Source of the DNA: RZZS01 sp964498755
GTDB taxonomy: Bacteria > Pseudomonadota > Alphaproteobacteria > Micavibrionales > Micavibrionaceae
Length of the DNA: 64,000 nt
Assembly (NCBI GenBank): GCA_964498755.1
Contig: CAZCIB010000009.1
Location: 1 to 64,000 of the forward strand
Reading direction: 5' to 3'
In this document: in pieces, positions 17,447 to 26,081 of the stretch
Position numbering within the stretch: position 1 is the first letter of the stretch
Layout: every line of letters starts with the position of its first letter
The notes under the pieces: generated by a model
Told to the model about the DNA's origin: nothing
Seen by the model: the letters and a program-made list of their open reading frames with translations, nothing else
The model's database searches: none
Translations under genes and position numbers: made by a program

Positions 17447-18808
17447 TTACCCAATCAACCACTCCGCGCCCGTCTCGCGGCCAAGGGGGCTGGCGGAGAC
17501 CGGGCCGAACTCGCCGGGATAGCTCCATTTGATGGTATTGAACGATCCGTGCGGCTCGGCGATCGCGCTCCAGCTCTGATAGATGCGGCCCGTCGCCGCA
17601 CAGGTCCACACGCGTTCAGGCGGGGCGTCGGCGGCGCGCGCGCGCCAGAGCATGGCCTCTTCGGTGTTGCGGGCGGACTGCTCCTCGATTTCCGCGCGCA
17701 TGTGATAAACGCGGGCGGACGGATGTATCGCCTCGGCCTTGTCGAGCGCGGCGCGCGCCTCGCCCCAGAGTCTTTCATCAATGGCGGCGCGGGCGAGCGC
17801 CAACTGGCTTTCCGGGTTATCCGGGCGGATATCGCGCAGCCGCTCGAACCATTTCAGCCGCACGGACGGATCCTTCGACTTCTTTTCAGGAATGAGCAGC
17901 CCCCAGACGTCGGCAAGTTCGGGATGCGGATTCAGCGCCCAGGCCTTTTCGACGAGCTTCACCGCCGCGCCGCGCCGTTTATGCATGAGATGCAAATGCG
18001 CGTAAGCCGTGACGGCGGGCGCGAAACCGGCGTCGATTTTCACGGCGGCCTTGAGTTTCTTTTCGGCCTCCTGATCGCGGCCGTCCTGCAGCGCGCGCTC
18101 CGCCATAAAGGTGAACATCGCCGCGCGGTCGCTATCAGCCTCTTTGGGATCGATCGCGCCGGCTTTGACCGCTTTTTTCAGCGTCTCCTGCGCCGCTGCC
18201 CAGTTCCTTGCGTTAATCTGCAACTGATAGAGCGTTTTCAAAATCCACGGCTGTCTCGGATGGCGTTTCTGCGCTTCCTTTGTCAACTCCAGCGCGCGCG
18301 CCGTATCGCCATGCGCGGCTGTCTGGTTGATCTGCCCGCGCAAGCCGAGGAAGGCGAGCTCTTCATGCCGCATCAAACCCTGCAGCGCCTTTTCCGTTGC
18401 GGCCCCGTCCTTGTTCAGTTTCGCGGCCTGCGCCTCCAGCAGCAAAATCAGGCCGTCATCGCCCTCGACAAGCTTGCGGGCTTCCGCCGCATTTTTGGCC
18501 GCACTCCTCGCATCGCCCGCCGCGCCGGCGACGAAGCCGCGCAGAAGCGCCTTCTCGCCTTTTTTGCGCAGGGCTTTACGCCGCGAGTCCGCCGCTTTTT
18601 TCGGCAGGGAGACAATCCCGTGCAAAACCCGGAACAACAGCATCGCCAGCAAAAGCAGAAGCACGAGGATAAACAGGAAAAAGCCGAGCTGAATGGTGAA
18701 GGTATAATCCGCCCATTCGATGACGACGCCGCCGTCCTGACTGACCAGCCAGATCGAAAACGCGACGAACGCGGCAAGTTTGAATATGAACCAGAGCGCT
18801 TTTATCAT
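17447..18808 (-). CDS. HemY-like membrane-anchored TPR protein
   Basis: 453 aa. Two membrane helices (about 4-23 and 38-62) are followed by a soluble helical part of TPR type running to the end (repeats at about 88-130, 150-215, 235-290 and 320-390), the layout of the HemY N-terminal-domain family. A cysteine and a tryptophan-rich tail (RVWTCAATGRIYQSWSA) end the protein, as in alphaproteobacterial members. This HemY is unrelated to the oxidase of the same name in Gram-positives; its exact role in haem synthesis is unproven. It is downstream of hemC-hemD and the Mic60-like gene on the same strand, the usual alphaproteobacterial order, but 211 nt of repeat sequence separates it from the Mic60-like gene. 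Confidence 0.88.
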   Translation of the reverse strand: MIKALWFIFKLAAFVAFSIWLVSQDGGVVIEWADYTFTIQLGFFLFILVLLLLLAMLLFRVLHGIVSLPKKAADSRRKALRKKGEKALLRGFVAGAAGDARSAAKNAAEARKLVEGDDGLILLLEAQAAKLNKDGAATEKALQGLMRHEELAFLGLRGQINQTAAHGDTARALELTKEAQKRHPRQPWILKTLYQLQINARNWAAAQETLKKAVKAGAIDPKEADSDRAAMFTFMAERALQDGRDQEAEKKLKAAVKIDAGFAPAVTAYAHLHLMHKRRGAAVKLVEKAWALNPHPELADVWGLLIPEKKSKDPSVRLKWFERLRDIRPDNPESQLALARAAIDERLWGEARAALDKAEAIHPSARVYHMRAEIEEQSARNTEEAMLWRARAADAPPERVWTCAATGRIYQSWSAIAEPHGSFNTIKWSYPGEFGPVSASPLGRETGAEWLIG

Positions 18809-18854
18809 CGCGCCCAGTTTAGGGATTTACACGGAAAGGTCTACAGCGTTTTTT

Positions 18855-19015
18855 TACGTCACCCCGGAGGCAAGCCTGAAAGGCTTGCTTAAACATCCGG
18901 GGTCCAGTAAAGCGTCAGGCAAAGCCTGACACATTGTGGATCCCGGCAGCCTGCCCCGGTGAAAACCGGGGTGCAAGTTTTGCTAAAACAAAACGCCAAC
19001 GGGATGACGTTTGAC
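18855..19015. repeat. Dispersed GTCATCCCGG-type palindromes
   Basis: Several short hairpins in a row: CACCCCGG...CCGGGGT, AAGCCTG-AAA-AGGCTT-like, TCAGGC-AAA-GCCTGA, CCCCGGT-GAAA-ACCGGGG, then CGGGATGACG. Related units occur at 25930-26035, 29990-30095, 37330-37402, 55085-55130 and 58920-59000. They fill the gap between the HemY-like and Mic60-like genes. Confidence 0.65.
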
Positions 19016-19019
19016 AACG

Positions 19020-20732
19020 TTAATTCCCGGGTAAGGACGGGCCTTTGGGCAGAATCGTCATGCCGGAAGACTCATCACGGATCACAGGCTCTTGCGGGAG
19101 CAACGTATTAAGCCCGCGCATTTTCGTGGTGTTCGGAATATTGCCGCCGGGCCGGAGCAATGTCCGCACAAAGCTATTGATCGTTTGCCGCGCGTCCTGA
19201 ACCTCAAGCTTTTTCTCAAGCATTTGAATGAACGGCGTCGCGGTCGCGGCGGCTTCCCCTTCGAGGGACCTGAGCTGACCCAGAGCCCCCATAAAATCGC
19301 CCTGCTCCAGCATACTCTCGGCGCGGGCGACTTTGGCCTGCGTATCCGTTCCGGTCACAAGCTCGCCGTCCTGCTCAACCTGGAAGAGCTCGTTCAGGCG
19401 GGCTTTTGCCCGTTCCTGCACCGACACGTCTTCTCCTTTCAGGGAAGAGACGACGATATCGCCCGCAAGACCGCGGAATTCCCGGGACAAGCCTTCGCTG
19501 GACAAAACGCCTTCTTCGGCGAAGGGCGCAAGCTTGTCCAGCGCGGCGCGCAGCTCGACGTCTTCTTCGTCGACGAGATTGTAGAGCAACGCCAGATCAT
19601 CGGCGAACGGCTCCTGTTCCCGGTTCAGGTTTTCCCGCAATTCCGTCAGCGCCACAAGCATCGCAGCGGCTTTGAGGTCATTATTGGAAACGCCTTCAAA
19701 CGTTTGCCCCAGCGCGTCGCTCTCTTCGCGGGCGACGGCCAGAGCTTCGTCGATGCGGTCGACGCGGCCCTCAAGGCCGGTCACAAGAGCCTGCATCTGG
19801 CTCAAAGACTGATTGAGCAATTCCTGCCCGTCGGCGCTTTGTTTCAGGGAGTCAACGCGCGCCATGAGGTCGGCCAGCTGGGGAGAGCCTGTAAAAGCCT
19901 GTAATCTTTCCTCAATACGGTCAACGCGCTGCGAGAGGGATGCGCCATCCTCCGACATAAACGCCTGGGAGACTTCATCAGCCGTATCAATTAACTGTCC
20001 AACCGTCGCCTGCAGGTTAGAAGCCTGCGCCTGCAGGGACTGAAAATCAAAACCTTCAGGAAATAAATCAAAAAAGCGGCTTTGCGATTGTTCAATATCG
20101 CTCACGCGCCCGTCCATTTTCGCGACATCCCGCTCAAGCGCGGCGATTTGCTGTCCGTGACGCTCGACTTTCTGCGCGGTCGGCCACAGAAAAAACGCGC
20201 TGCCGCCCAAAGCGATTAAAACAAGGATAGCGGCGACCCATGCGCTCTGGCGCACGGCCTTCTTCTCAACGCCCTGCATGCGGGCGAGCAAATCTTCATG
20301 TTGCTTGTCAGTTTGCGGTGAAGAAGAGGGCTGACTCCCTAGCTGACTTGCGGCGCTCTGGCGCGGCGTTTCGGTTTGCGGTTCATTCCGCGCGGCGGCG
20401 TAGGCCGTAGCGGGAGACGAGCCTTGCTTTTCCTCGTATTGCGACCAAGGTTCGGCCTCGCTTTGCTGATCGGCCTGCGGCGTCTGCGCGGGCGCGCTGT
20501 CCGCGGCGCCGTTTTCATTCGCCGTTTTCTCAAGCAGGTCATCTATAGTGATGCCGTTGGCCTGCGCCGCCACAACGATTTCATCCTTGCGGTTCATCGG
20601 GATAACGCCGCGCTTTTTCCATCCCTGCACGGTCGTGACGGGAACGCGGAGCTTGTTGGCCATCGGCCGTATCCCGCCGAAACGCTCAATGATTTCGGAC
20701 GCATTCGCAAATGTAGCTTGTGAATCTGACAT
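19020..20732 (-). CDS. Mic60/mitofilin-like (COG4223) membrane protein with N-terminal helix-turn-helix
   Basis: 570 aa. Residues about 10-45 (IIERFGGIRPMANKLRVPVT, VQGWKKRGVIP) look like a Cro/YdaS-type helix-turn-helix. A long Gln/Ala/Pro/Ser-rich linker (about 70-150) is followed by one membrane helix (about 164-184) and a large coiled-coil region (about 190-360). The C-terminal part (about 370-530) has the mitofilin-signature character (ALGQLRSLEGEAAATATPFI). Alphaproteobacterial Mic60 relatives shape intracytoplasmic membranes or link envelope layers, and the gene normally sits between hemD and hemY, as here. The helix-turn-helix is the odd part: it would face the cytoplasm. A GAGG site lies 5 nt before the ATG. 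Confidence 0.8.
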   Translation of the reverse strand: MSDSQATFANASEIIERFGGIRPMANKLRVPVTTVQGWKKRGVIPMNRKDEIVVAAQANGITIDDLLEKTANENGAADSAPAQTPQADQQSEAEPWSQYEEKQGSSPATAYAAARNEPQTETPRQSAASQLGSQPSSSPQTDKQHEDLLARMQGVEKKAVRQSAWVAAILVLIALGGSAFFLWPTAQKVERHGQQIAALERDVAKMDGRVSDIEQSQSRFFDLFPEGFDFQSLQAQASNLQATVGQLIDTADEVSQAFMSEDGASLSQRVDRIEERLQAFTGSPQLADLMARVDSLKQSADGQELLNQSLSQMQALVTGLEGRVDRIDEALAVAREESDALGQTFEGVSNNDLKAAAMLVALTELRENLNREQEPFADDLALLYNLVDEEDVELRAALDKLAPFAEEGVLSSEGLSREFRGLAGDIVVSSLKGEDVSVQERAKARLNELFQVEQDGELVTGTDTQAKVARAESMLEQGDFMGALGQLRSLEGEAAATATPFIQMLEKKLEVQDARQTINSFVRTLLRPGGNIPNTTKMRGLNTLLPQEPVIRDESSGMTILPKGPSLPGN

Positions 20733-20755
20733 TCTTACCTCTTCATCTCGTATCT

Positions 20756-21499
20756 TTATTCGCTGGCGGCCTGCGCTCCACTTATAAGATTACCAAGCAA
20801 AGAGAGCATGCCATCTCTGTCAGGATGCGGCGCAACGCTTATATTTCTCCAACTCAATCCAAGGAGGGACTTTACCACTGTTTCGCTCAGACACAAGGCG
20901 TTAATTGTATGAAAACTGTCGCTTAGGCCGGCTTGGGCGGCGTTTTCGCAAAAAATCCCCGCCGACCGGGGCGAAAAAAGCAGGACGGAAGTAATCAACC
21001 CGTTCCGGATTGCATATAACGCTTCTTCCGACAGCCGCGGAATTTTGACAGCCTCGTAAACTTCGATAGAGCGGCATTCATGCCCCCGCTCTTTCAGCCT
21101 GCCTTCTAAATCGCCCTGAACATGAACGCCGCGCGGATAGAGAAACGGGCCGCTTAAATCCTTTTCCTCAATAACATCGAGGAGGGTCTTCGTGGTTCCG
21201 CCCGCATCAATCACGTCTTTGTATCCGGCCTCGCGCGCGGCCTGCGACGTTTGCGCGCCGACCGCAAGAACGGTTGCGTTTTCATCTGCTCTGGTTTTTT
21301 CCGGGAAAATCCGCGCGGCGTGGGCGCTCGTGAAAACGAGGGTTTTGAAGCGGCGCGTATCCGGAATATCAAAAGAAACAGGCCTGATTTCAAGGACGGG
21401 CGAAATGACGGCTTCAATGCCGGGGTTTTCTTTCTGCGCTTCCGCAAGAAAAGCGCGGGAGGATTCAGCCGGACGCGTCAGGATAATCTTCCCGCTCAA
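20756..21499 (-). CDS. hemD: Uroporphyrinogen-III synthase
   Basis: 247 aa, the usual length. HemD sequence is poorly conserved but the landmarks are present: ILTRPAESSRAFLAE near the N-terminus, FTSAHAARIF (about 55-64), AVGAQTSQAAREAGY (about 78-92), LYPRG (about 120-124), YEAVKIP (about 149-155) and LLFSPRSAGIFCENA (about 176-190). It closes hydroxymethylbilane with inversion of ring D to give uroporphyrinogen III, in the cytoplasm. The start overlaps the hemC stop by 4 nt (ATGA), so the pair is translationally coupled. Confidence 0.93.
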   Translation of the reverse strand: MSGKIILTRPAESSRAFLAEAQKENPGIEAVISPVLEIRPVSFDIPDTRRFKTLVFTSAHAARIFPEKTRADENATVLAVGAQTSQAAREAGYKDVIDAGGTTKTLLDVIEEKDLSGPFLYPRGVHVQGDLEGRLKERGHECRSIEVYEAVKIPRLSEEALYAIRNGLITSVLLFSPRSAGIFCENAAQAGLSDSFHTINALCLSETVVKSLLGLSWRNISVAPHPDRDGMLSLLGNLISGAQAASE

Positions 21500-22428
21500 T
21501 CCAGAACCCCTTCCGGTACGCGCGCCCTGATCGCGTTACCCATCTTGCGTCCCAGCGCCATCGCCTCTTTTTCATCCGTGACGAGGGCCGTCTCGCTCTC
21601 CGTGAAAAAATATTTACCGTCTTCGGAGGCGACCGCAGCGCGCAGATGAATTTCGCTGCTGTCATACGTGGCATAGGCGCCGATCGGCGTATGACACGAA
21701 CCGTCCAGCGCCTGAAGCGCGGCGCGTTCCGCCGTAACGGCAAGGCCCGTGCTGATACAATGCAGCTCCCGCATAAGATCCTGCAGCTCGCCCTGATCGC
21801 CGCGCGTTTGCAGGCCAATTGCCCCCTGCCCGGCCGAGGGAAGCATAACGTCGGGGTCAAGAATCGAGGCGATTTCCCCTTCGAGACCGAGCCGATTCAA
21901 ACCGGCCACGGCCAGAAACGTGGCGTCTACCTGCCCGTTCCGGAGTTTTTCAAGCCGCGTGGTCACATTGCCGCGAAAAGGGACGATGGTGAGGTCAGGC
22001 CGCTGCGCCAGCGCAAACGCCTTGCGGCGCAGGCTAGAGGTTCCGATAATCGCGCCTTTCGGCAAATCCTCTAGTTGCTTTCCGAGATTGGATATAAACG
22101 CGTCCCGCGGGTCCTCGCGTTTCAGCATATGCCGGATATACAACCCTTCCGGCATATGCGAGGGCACGTCCTTCATCGAATGCGCGGCGCAATCAATTTC
22201 ATGGTTCAAAAGCGCGCGCTCGATTTCCTTGACGAACAGGCCCTTGCCGCCTTCTTCCTCGCACAGGCGTCTTTCCCCTTCGCGCGGATCCCAGTCGCCG
22301 GAGGTTTTGATCGGAACGATCTCCACGTCAATATTGCCGTCAATTGACTGGAACGCGCGCGCCGCGCGGCTGGCCTGCTCCATGGCCAGCTTGCTCTCCC
22401 TTGTGCCGATTTTGATTGTGTAGGTCAT
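21496..22428 (-). CDS. hemC: Hydroxymethylbilane synthase (porphobilinogen deaminase)
   Basis: 310 aa, full length. KIGTRESKLAMEQA starts the protein; HSMKDVPSHMPEGL (about 81-94) carries the catalytic Asp region, and SSLRRKAFALAQRPDL and VVPFRGNVTTRLEKLRNG-like segments follow (the sequence reads IVPFRGN). ALDGSCHTPIGAY near 240-252 contains the cysteine that holds the dipyrromethane cofactor. It joins four porphobilinogens into hydroxymethylbilane. First gene of hemC-hemD-Mic60-like on the minus strand; purU ends 34 nt upstream, so a shared transcript is possible. Confidence 0.96.
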   Translation of the reverse strand: MTYTIKIGTRESKLAMEQASRAARAFQSIDGNIDVEIVPIKTSGDWDPREGERRLCEEEGGKGLFVKEIERALLNHEIDCAAHSMKDVPSHMPEGLYIRHMLKREDPRDAFISNLGKQLEDLPKGAIIGTSSLRRKAFALAQRPDLTIVPFRGNVTTRLEKLRNGQVDATFLAVAGLNRLGLEGEIASILDPDVMLPSAGQGAIGLQTRGDQGELQDLMRELHCISTGLAVTAERAALQALDGSCHTPIGAYATYDSSEIHLRAAVASEDGKYFFTESETALVTDEKEAMALGRKMGNAIRARVPEGVLD

Positions 22429-22461
22429 GTAGCGGTTACGCGCGTTCTTAAGTTCGAGCCT

Positions 22462-23307
22462 TTATAGCACGATCGTCCTTTTGCCTTGTAGAAAAATCCG
22501 CCGCTCGGCGAACGCCAGAACGGCGCGCGACAACACCCGCGCCTCTATGTCTTTCCCCAGAACTTGCAGTTTCTCCGGCGTTTTGGCGTGATCAATGCGC
22601 ACGGTTTCCTGCTCGATGATCGGGCCTTCGTCGAGATCTTCCGTGGCGAAATGCGCCGTTGCGCCAATAATCTTCACGCCGCGCTCATAGGCCTGATGAT
22701 AGGGTTTCGCGCCCTTAAAGCCCGGCAGGAAGGAATGATGGATGTTGATCACACGGCCCTGATAACGCGCGCAAAACTCCGCCGACATGATCTGCATATA
22801 ACGGGCGAGGATAATCAGTTCGGTTTGAGTCTCTTCAATAATTTCCGAGAGCTTTTCTTCCTGCCGCCCTTTATTGCCCGGATCGACGGGCATATGAATG
22901 AATTTCAGCCCCCGGTCCTCGACGAGCTTGCGGTTGTTATCGTGGTTGGAAACAACGGCTGTAATCTCAATCGGCAAGTGGTTCGTACGCCAGCGATAGA
23001 GCAAATCATTGAGGCAATGATCGGATTTGGAGACCATGACGATCGCGCGCGTTTTCTCCGCCATATCGTGAAGGCTCCAGCGCATATTGTATTCTGCGGC
23101 CAGCGGCTCCATCGCGGCTTTCAGGCCGTCAATCGTCGCGCCGTCTTCATGCGGACGCACAAGGTTGCGCATGAAAAAATGCCCGGAGAGTTTATCGTTA
23201 AACTGCGCGGCTTCCTCGATATTGCAGCCGCAATCCCTTAACGTGCCTGCCACCGCGGCCACAATGCCGGGCTTGTCGGGACAGTCTATGGTGAGGATGT
23301 GTTCCAT
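22462..23307 (-). CDS. purU: Formyltetrahydrofolate deformylase
   Basis: 281 aa. An ACT domain at about 1-80 (LTIDCPDKPGIVAAVAGTL) precedes a formyltransferase-like hydrolase domain (about 88-275) with IVMVSKSDHCLNDLLYR, ILARYMQIMS, NIHHSFLPGFKGAKPYHQ (catalytic Asn/His) and GATAHFATEDLDEGPII (catalytic Asp). It releases formate from 10-formyl-THF, balancing the one-carbon pool; ahcY nearby belongs to the same methyl metabolism. The region just upstream of the ATG is made of GAGTTGCGAG-type repeats, so the 5' leader consists of dispersed repeat and has no clear ribosome binding site. Confidence 0.95.
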   Translation of the reverse strand: MEHILTIDCPDKPGIVAAVAGTLRDCGCNIEEAAQFNDKLSGHFFMRNLVRPHEDGATIDGLKAAMEPLAAEYNMRWSLHDMAEKTRAIVMVSKSDHCLNDLLYRWRTNHLPIEITAVVSNHDNNRKLVEDRGLKFIHMPVDPGNKGRQEEKLSEIIEETQTELIILARYMQIMSAEFCARYQGRVINIHHSFLPGFKGAKPYHQAYERGVKIIGATAHFATEDLDEGPIIEQETVRIDHAKTPEKLQVLGKDIEARVLSRAVLAFAERRIFLQGKRTIVL

Positions 23308-23465
23308 GTTCAGTTGCGAGTCATGAGTTGCGAGTTACGGGATTCCCCTCACCCTCCCGTCTACGCGCTGACGCGCTTCGACGGGCCCCTCCCTCTCCCC
23401 GGGGAGAGGGTCGCGAGGCTTTGCTTTTCCCTGAAAAAGCATTAGCCGAGATTGGGTGAGGGGAC
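23308..23465. repeat. Composite repeat: GAGTTGC 7-mers followed by a C-rich/G-rich palindrome
   Basis: At 23311-23340 the 7-mer GTTGCGA/GTTACGG recurs (AGTTGCGAGTCATGAGTTGC). Next comes the CCCCTCACCCTCCCG... palindrome with inner CCCTCTCCCC-GGGGAGAGGG (23390-23409) and the closing GGGTGAGGGG (to about 23462). The same order, 7-mers then palindrome, recurs at 54675-54805 and 58797-58915. Confidence 0.7.
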
Positions 23466-23474
23466 AACCCGCAA

Positions 23475-23849
23475 TTACAATCTGCCAGTCGCCGCGATCA
23501 CCCCGAGACCCGCGATAATCAGCGCCGCGCCCAGCGCGTAAGAGAGCGTCAGCGTTTCCTTGAAGAGAAACCACGACGCCAGCGGAATAATAATAAAGCC
23601 GAGCGCAACGAACGGATAGGCGAGCGATAAAGGCACGCTCTGCAAAATTAAAATCCATAAAAGCGTCGCCGTGCCATACAGAACAAGCGCGAGCCAGAAC
23701 CACGGATTGAACGCGAGGGCCGTGATCCCTTCCACGGATAAAAGCGGCGGGACGCTCATCGCGGTTTTCTTGAACAGCATCTGCCCCGTCGCGAGCAAAA
23801 ACGCGAAGCCGACGAGCTGAAGGATTTGAAGGGCGGATAGCGCGTTCAT
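23475..23849 (-). CDS. Small four-helix membrane transporter (EamA/SMR-like)
   Basis: 124 aa from the ATG at 23849 (MNALSALQILQLVG); the frame extends to 23909 through repeat-derived sequence and the shorter start is preferred. Four membrane helices: about 7-26, 43-65, 72-92 and 98-120. The third and fourth helices (SLAYPFVALGFIIIPLASW, YALGAALIIAGLGVIA) match the half-size EamA/ArnE-type transporters that work as dimers. Related proteins flip lipid-linked sugars or export small molecules. Substrate unknown. It lies alone between two repeat blocks. Confidence 0.75.
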   Translation of the reverse strand: MNALSALQILQLVGFAFLLATGQMLFKKTAMSVPPLLSVEGITALAFNPWFWLALVLYGTATLLWILILQSVPLSLAYPFVALGFIIIPLASWFLFKETLTLSYALGAALIIAGLGVIAATGRL

Positions 23850-23877
23850 CACATAGCCTTTGTTACACCAGAACACT

Positions 23878-23985
23878 CTGTCATCTCGACCAAAATTTTG
23901 CGAGAGCAAAATGGAGCGGAGAGATCTGATCCACTATCCATTCTACACAGATCTCTCGACTTCGCTCCGCTCGAGATGACAGGGA
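23878..23985. repeat. GTCATCTCGACC-type palindrome
   Basis: It begins TGTCATCTCGACCAAAATTT and ends CTCCGCTCGAGATGACAGGG. Inside, GGAGAGATCTGATCCACTAT is shared with 16940-16980 (reverse complement) and 54940-54965. It fills the gap between the small transporter and ahcY. Confidence 0.7.
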
Positions 23986-23992
23986 AGAGAAA

Positions 23993-25303
23993 TCAATACC
24001 GGTACCCCTCGCCCTTGAACGGACCTTCGACGCCGACGCCGATATAGTCGGCCTGTTTTTCGGAGAGCTGCGTCAGTTGTACGCCCAGCTTTTCGAGATG
24101 CAGCCTTGCGACCTTTTCGTCAAGATGCTTGGGCAGAACATATACCTGATTCTCGTAATTCTCGGCGTTCTTCCATAGCTCGATCTGGGCGAGGACCTGG
24201 TTGGTGAAGGACGCGCTCATCACGAAGCTGGGATGTCCGGTCGCGCAGCCGAGATTCACAAGCCGCCCTTCGGCAAGCAAAACGATGCGCTTGCCGTCCG
24301 GAAATTCGATTTCATCGACCTGCGGTTTGACGTTGTGCCATTTCATGTTGCGCAGCGGCTCGATCTGAATCTCGTTATCAAAATGGCCGATATTGCAGAC
24401 AATCGCCCCGTCCTTCATATCGCGCATGTGATCGACCGTGATGACGTCGAGATTGCCCGTGGCGGTGACGAAAATATCGGCGCGCGGGGCGGCGTTTTCC
24501 ATGGTCACGACCTCGTAGCCTTCCATCGCGGCCTGAAGCGCGCAGATCGGATCGGCCTCGGTGACCAGTACGCGCGCGCCAGCGTTCCTTAGAGAGTCCG
24601 CGCTGCCCTTGCCGACGTCGCCGAAACCGGCGACAACGGCGACCTTGCCCGACATCATCACGTCCGTGGCGCGGCGAACGCCGTCCACAAGGCTCTCGCG
24701 GCAACCGTATTTGTTGTCGAATTTGGATTTCGTAACGCTGTCATTCACGTTGATCGCCGGGACTTTCAGCGTGCCTTTCTTCGCCATTTCATAGAGGCGG
24801 TGCACGCCCGTGGTGGTTTCCTCGGACAGGCCACGCACTTCGTTCAGCAGCTCCGGATAATTCTCATGCATGCGCAAAGTCAGATCGCCGCCATCATCGA
24901 GAATCATATTCGGAACCCAGCCGTTCGGGCCCTCGATCGTCATATCGATCGCCCACCAGAATTCCTCGTCATCCATGCCCTTCCATGCGAAGACCGGAAC
25001 GCCCGCCGCAGCCACGGCCGCTGCGGCATGGTCCTGCGTGGAAAAGATGTTACAGGAAGACCACCGTACTTCCGCGCCAAGCTCCGCCAGCGTTTCAATC
25101 AGCACGGCGGTTTGAATGGTCATATGCAGGCATCCCGCAATCCGCGCGCCCTGCAACGGCTTTTCCGCGCCGTATTCCGCGCGCAGGGCCATCAGCCCCG
25201 GCATCTCTTTTTCCGCGAGAACAATCTCTTTCCGGCCCCAGTCCGCAAGAGTAATATCCTTAACTTTGTAATCATTTTCAACGACTTGCGCGGAAACTGG
25301 CAT
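23993..25303 (-). CDS. ahcY: S-adenosylhomocysteine hydrolase
   Basis: 436 aa. The sequence is highly conserved: LADWGRKEIVLAEKEMPGL near the N-terminus, IAGCLHMTIQTAVLIETL (about 55-72), SCNIFSTQDHAAAA (about 83-96), NDSVTKSKFDNKYGCRESL (about 187-205) with the catalytic Lys/Asp/Asn, the NAD-binding GFGDVGKGSA (about 226-235) and the C-terminal GPFKGEGYRY with the Lys-Tyr that touches NAD of the partner subunit. It splits S-adenosylhomocysteine into adenosine and homocysteine, relieving inhibition of methyltransferases. AGGAG precedes the ATG. No recognisable SAM or SAH riboswitch was found in the 137 nt up to the divergent gene. Confidence 0.97.
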   Translation of the reverse strand: MPVSAQVVENDYKVKDITLADWGRKEIVLAEKEMPGLMALRAEYGAEKPLQGARIAGCLHMTIQTAVLIETLAELGAEVRWSSCNIFSTQDHAAAAVAAAGVPVFAWKGMDDEEFWWAIDMTIEGPNGWVPNMILDDGGDLTLRMHENYPELLNEVRGLSEETTTGVHRLYEMAKKGTLKVPAINVNDSVTKSKFDNKYGCRESLVDGVRRATDVMMSGKVAVVAGFGDVGKGSADSLRNAGARVLVTEADPICALQAAMEGYEVVTMENAAPRADIFVTATGNLDVITVDHMRDMKDGAIVCNIGHFDNEIQIEPLRNMKWHNVKPQVDEIEFPDGKRIVLLAEGRLVNLGCATGHPSFVMSASFTNQVLAQIELWKNAENYENQVYVLPKHLDEKVARLHLEKLGVQLTQLSEKQADYIGVGVEGPFKGEGYRY

Positions 25304-25440
25304 TTACTTCTCCTGATTTGTTACAATGTGCGTATTAGAAGGTTAACGGGATGTTCAGCTTTCCATGCGAAATTAAAAGCGGAACAGCATAAAAGCAAGA
25401 AAGAAGAACGCCCGGGGTTTAAAGGATGAAGGACAAACCG

Positions 25441-25830
25441 ATGAAACAGGCGGTTGATTTTAACGAAGAAGCGGTGCGCCCGAAATATTCATACCGGCGC
25501 AACCCTGTTTATGACCGCTCGTTCCAGATTTTGCGCTGGATGGAGACGTCGAACGATTACGTCGCGTTCGGCGATTACGTCGTCGTGGACGAAAACGAGG
25601 ATCTGGAGCTTTCGGAAAAGCGGGTGATGAACCTGATCAGCGCCTTGAACGAGAGGCGCAAGCTCATGGATCTGGGCGCGGAGACGAAATCCCGCACCTA
25701 TTACAACGTCAAGCAGGACAAGGACGAATACGGCAGATCAAAGGTCGTGTTCTACACCAATACCGGCGAGGGCGTATCAAAAGAAAACGCAGTCTTTACA
25801 TTTGAAGGAGAAGTCGATGACGACGCTTAG
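25441..25830 (+). CDS. Hypothetical protein (129 aa)
   Basis: The ATG at 25441 (MKQAVDFNEEAVRPKYSY) has AAGGA 7 nt upstream; an ATG 15 nt earlier has only a weak site. Highly charged, no membrane segment or signal. The middle (VAFGDYVVVDENEDLELSEK) and the repeated Tyr residues in TYYNVKQDKDEYGRSKVVFY suggest a small beta-rich domain. Family not recognised. Divergent from ahcY, in the region where many alphaproteobacteria keep PTS genes. Its last 14 bases overlap a very small frame with its own ribosome binding site. Confidence 0.65.
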   Translation: MKQAVDFNEEAVRPKYSYRRNPVYDRSFQILRWMETSNDYVAFGDYVVVDENEDLELSEKRVMNLISALNERRKLMDLGAETKSRTYYNVKQDKDEYGRSKVVFYTNTGEGVSKENAVFTFEGEVDDDA

Positions 25831-25927
25831 AGAAGCTATTACCACCATGTGCGGCGCTTGCTCAGGCCCGGCTCCGGCGCTCGAAGCCGCGCCAAAGCCG
25901 CCGGGCCCGCAAGCACCTGTGATTTAA
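25817..25927 (+). CDS. Candidate 36-residue small protein with CxxC
   Basis: GAAGGAG lies 6 nt before ATG 25817. The frame reads MTTLREAITTMCGACSGPAP then an Ala/Pro-rich tail ending in PQAPVI and TAA at 25925-25927. It overlaps the previous gene by 14 nt, a spacing typical of coupled genes. The MCGACSG motif could bind metal or form a disulfide. It is too short for confident calling and the tail runs up to the repeat block at 25930. Confidence 0.4.
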   Translation: MTTLREAITTMCGACSGPAPALEAAPKPPGPQAPVI

Positions 25928-25929
25928 AA

Positions 25930-26035
25930 AATGTCATCCCGTTGAAAAACGGGATCCATAATGGCTCTGAATTTAATCCCCATAGATTCCGGCTGCAGTT
26001 TACCCGGACCTGATCCGGGGCCGGAATGACGGGTT
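25930..26035. repeat. GTCATCCCG-type palindromes
   Basis: ATGTCATCCCGTTGAAAAAC-GGGATCC forms one hairpin, and CCCGGACCTGATCCGGGGCCGGAATGACGGG closes the unit. Same family as 18855-19015 and 29990-30095. No gene seen between 25928 and the toxin remnant. Confidence 0.65.
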
Positions 26036-26081
26036 AAAAACCTGCCCGGCATCCCGGCGCCACGTGCGCCTGAAGAGCGTT

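Noticed and set aside
17158..17454. A 98-codon minus-strand frame
   Set aside because: It runs through the nested CAGAG repeat and has no ribosome binding site; it looks repeat-derived.
25304..25440. SAM or SAH riboswitch upstream of ahcY
   Set aside because: No conserved core of these riboswitches could be recognised in the leader; only a ribosome binding site is clear.
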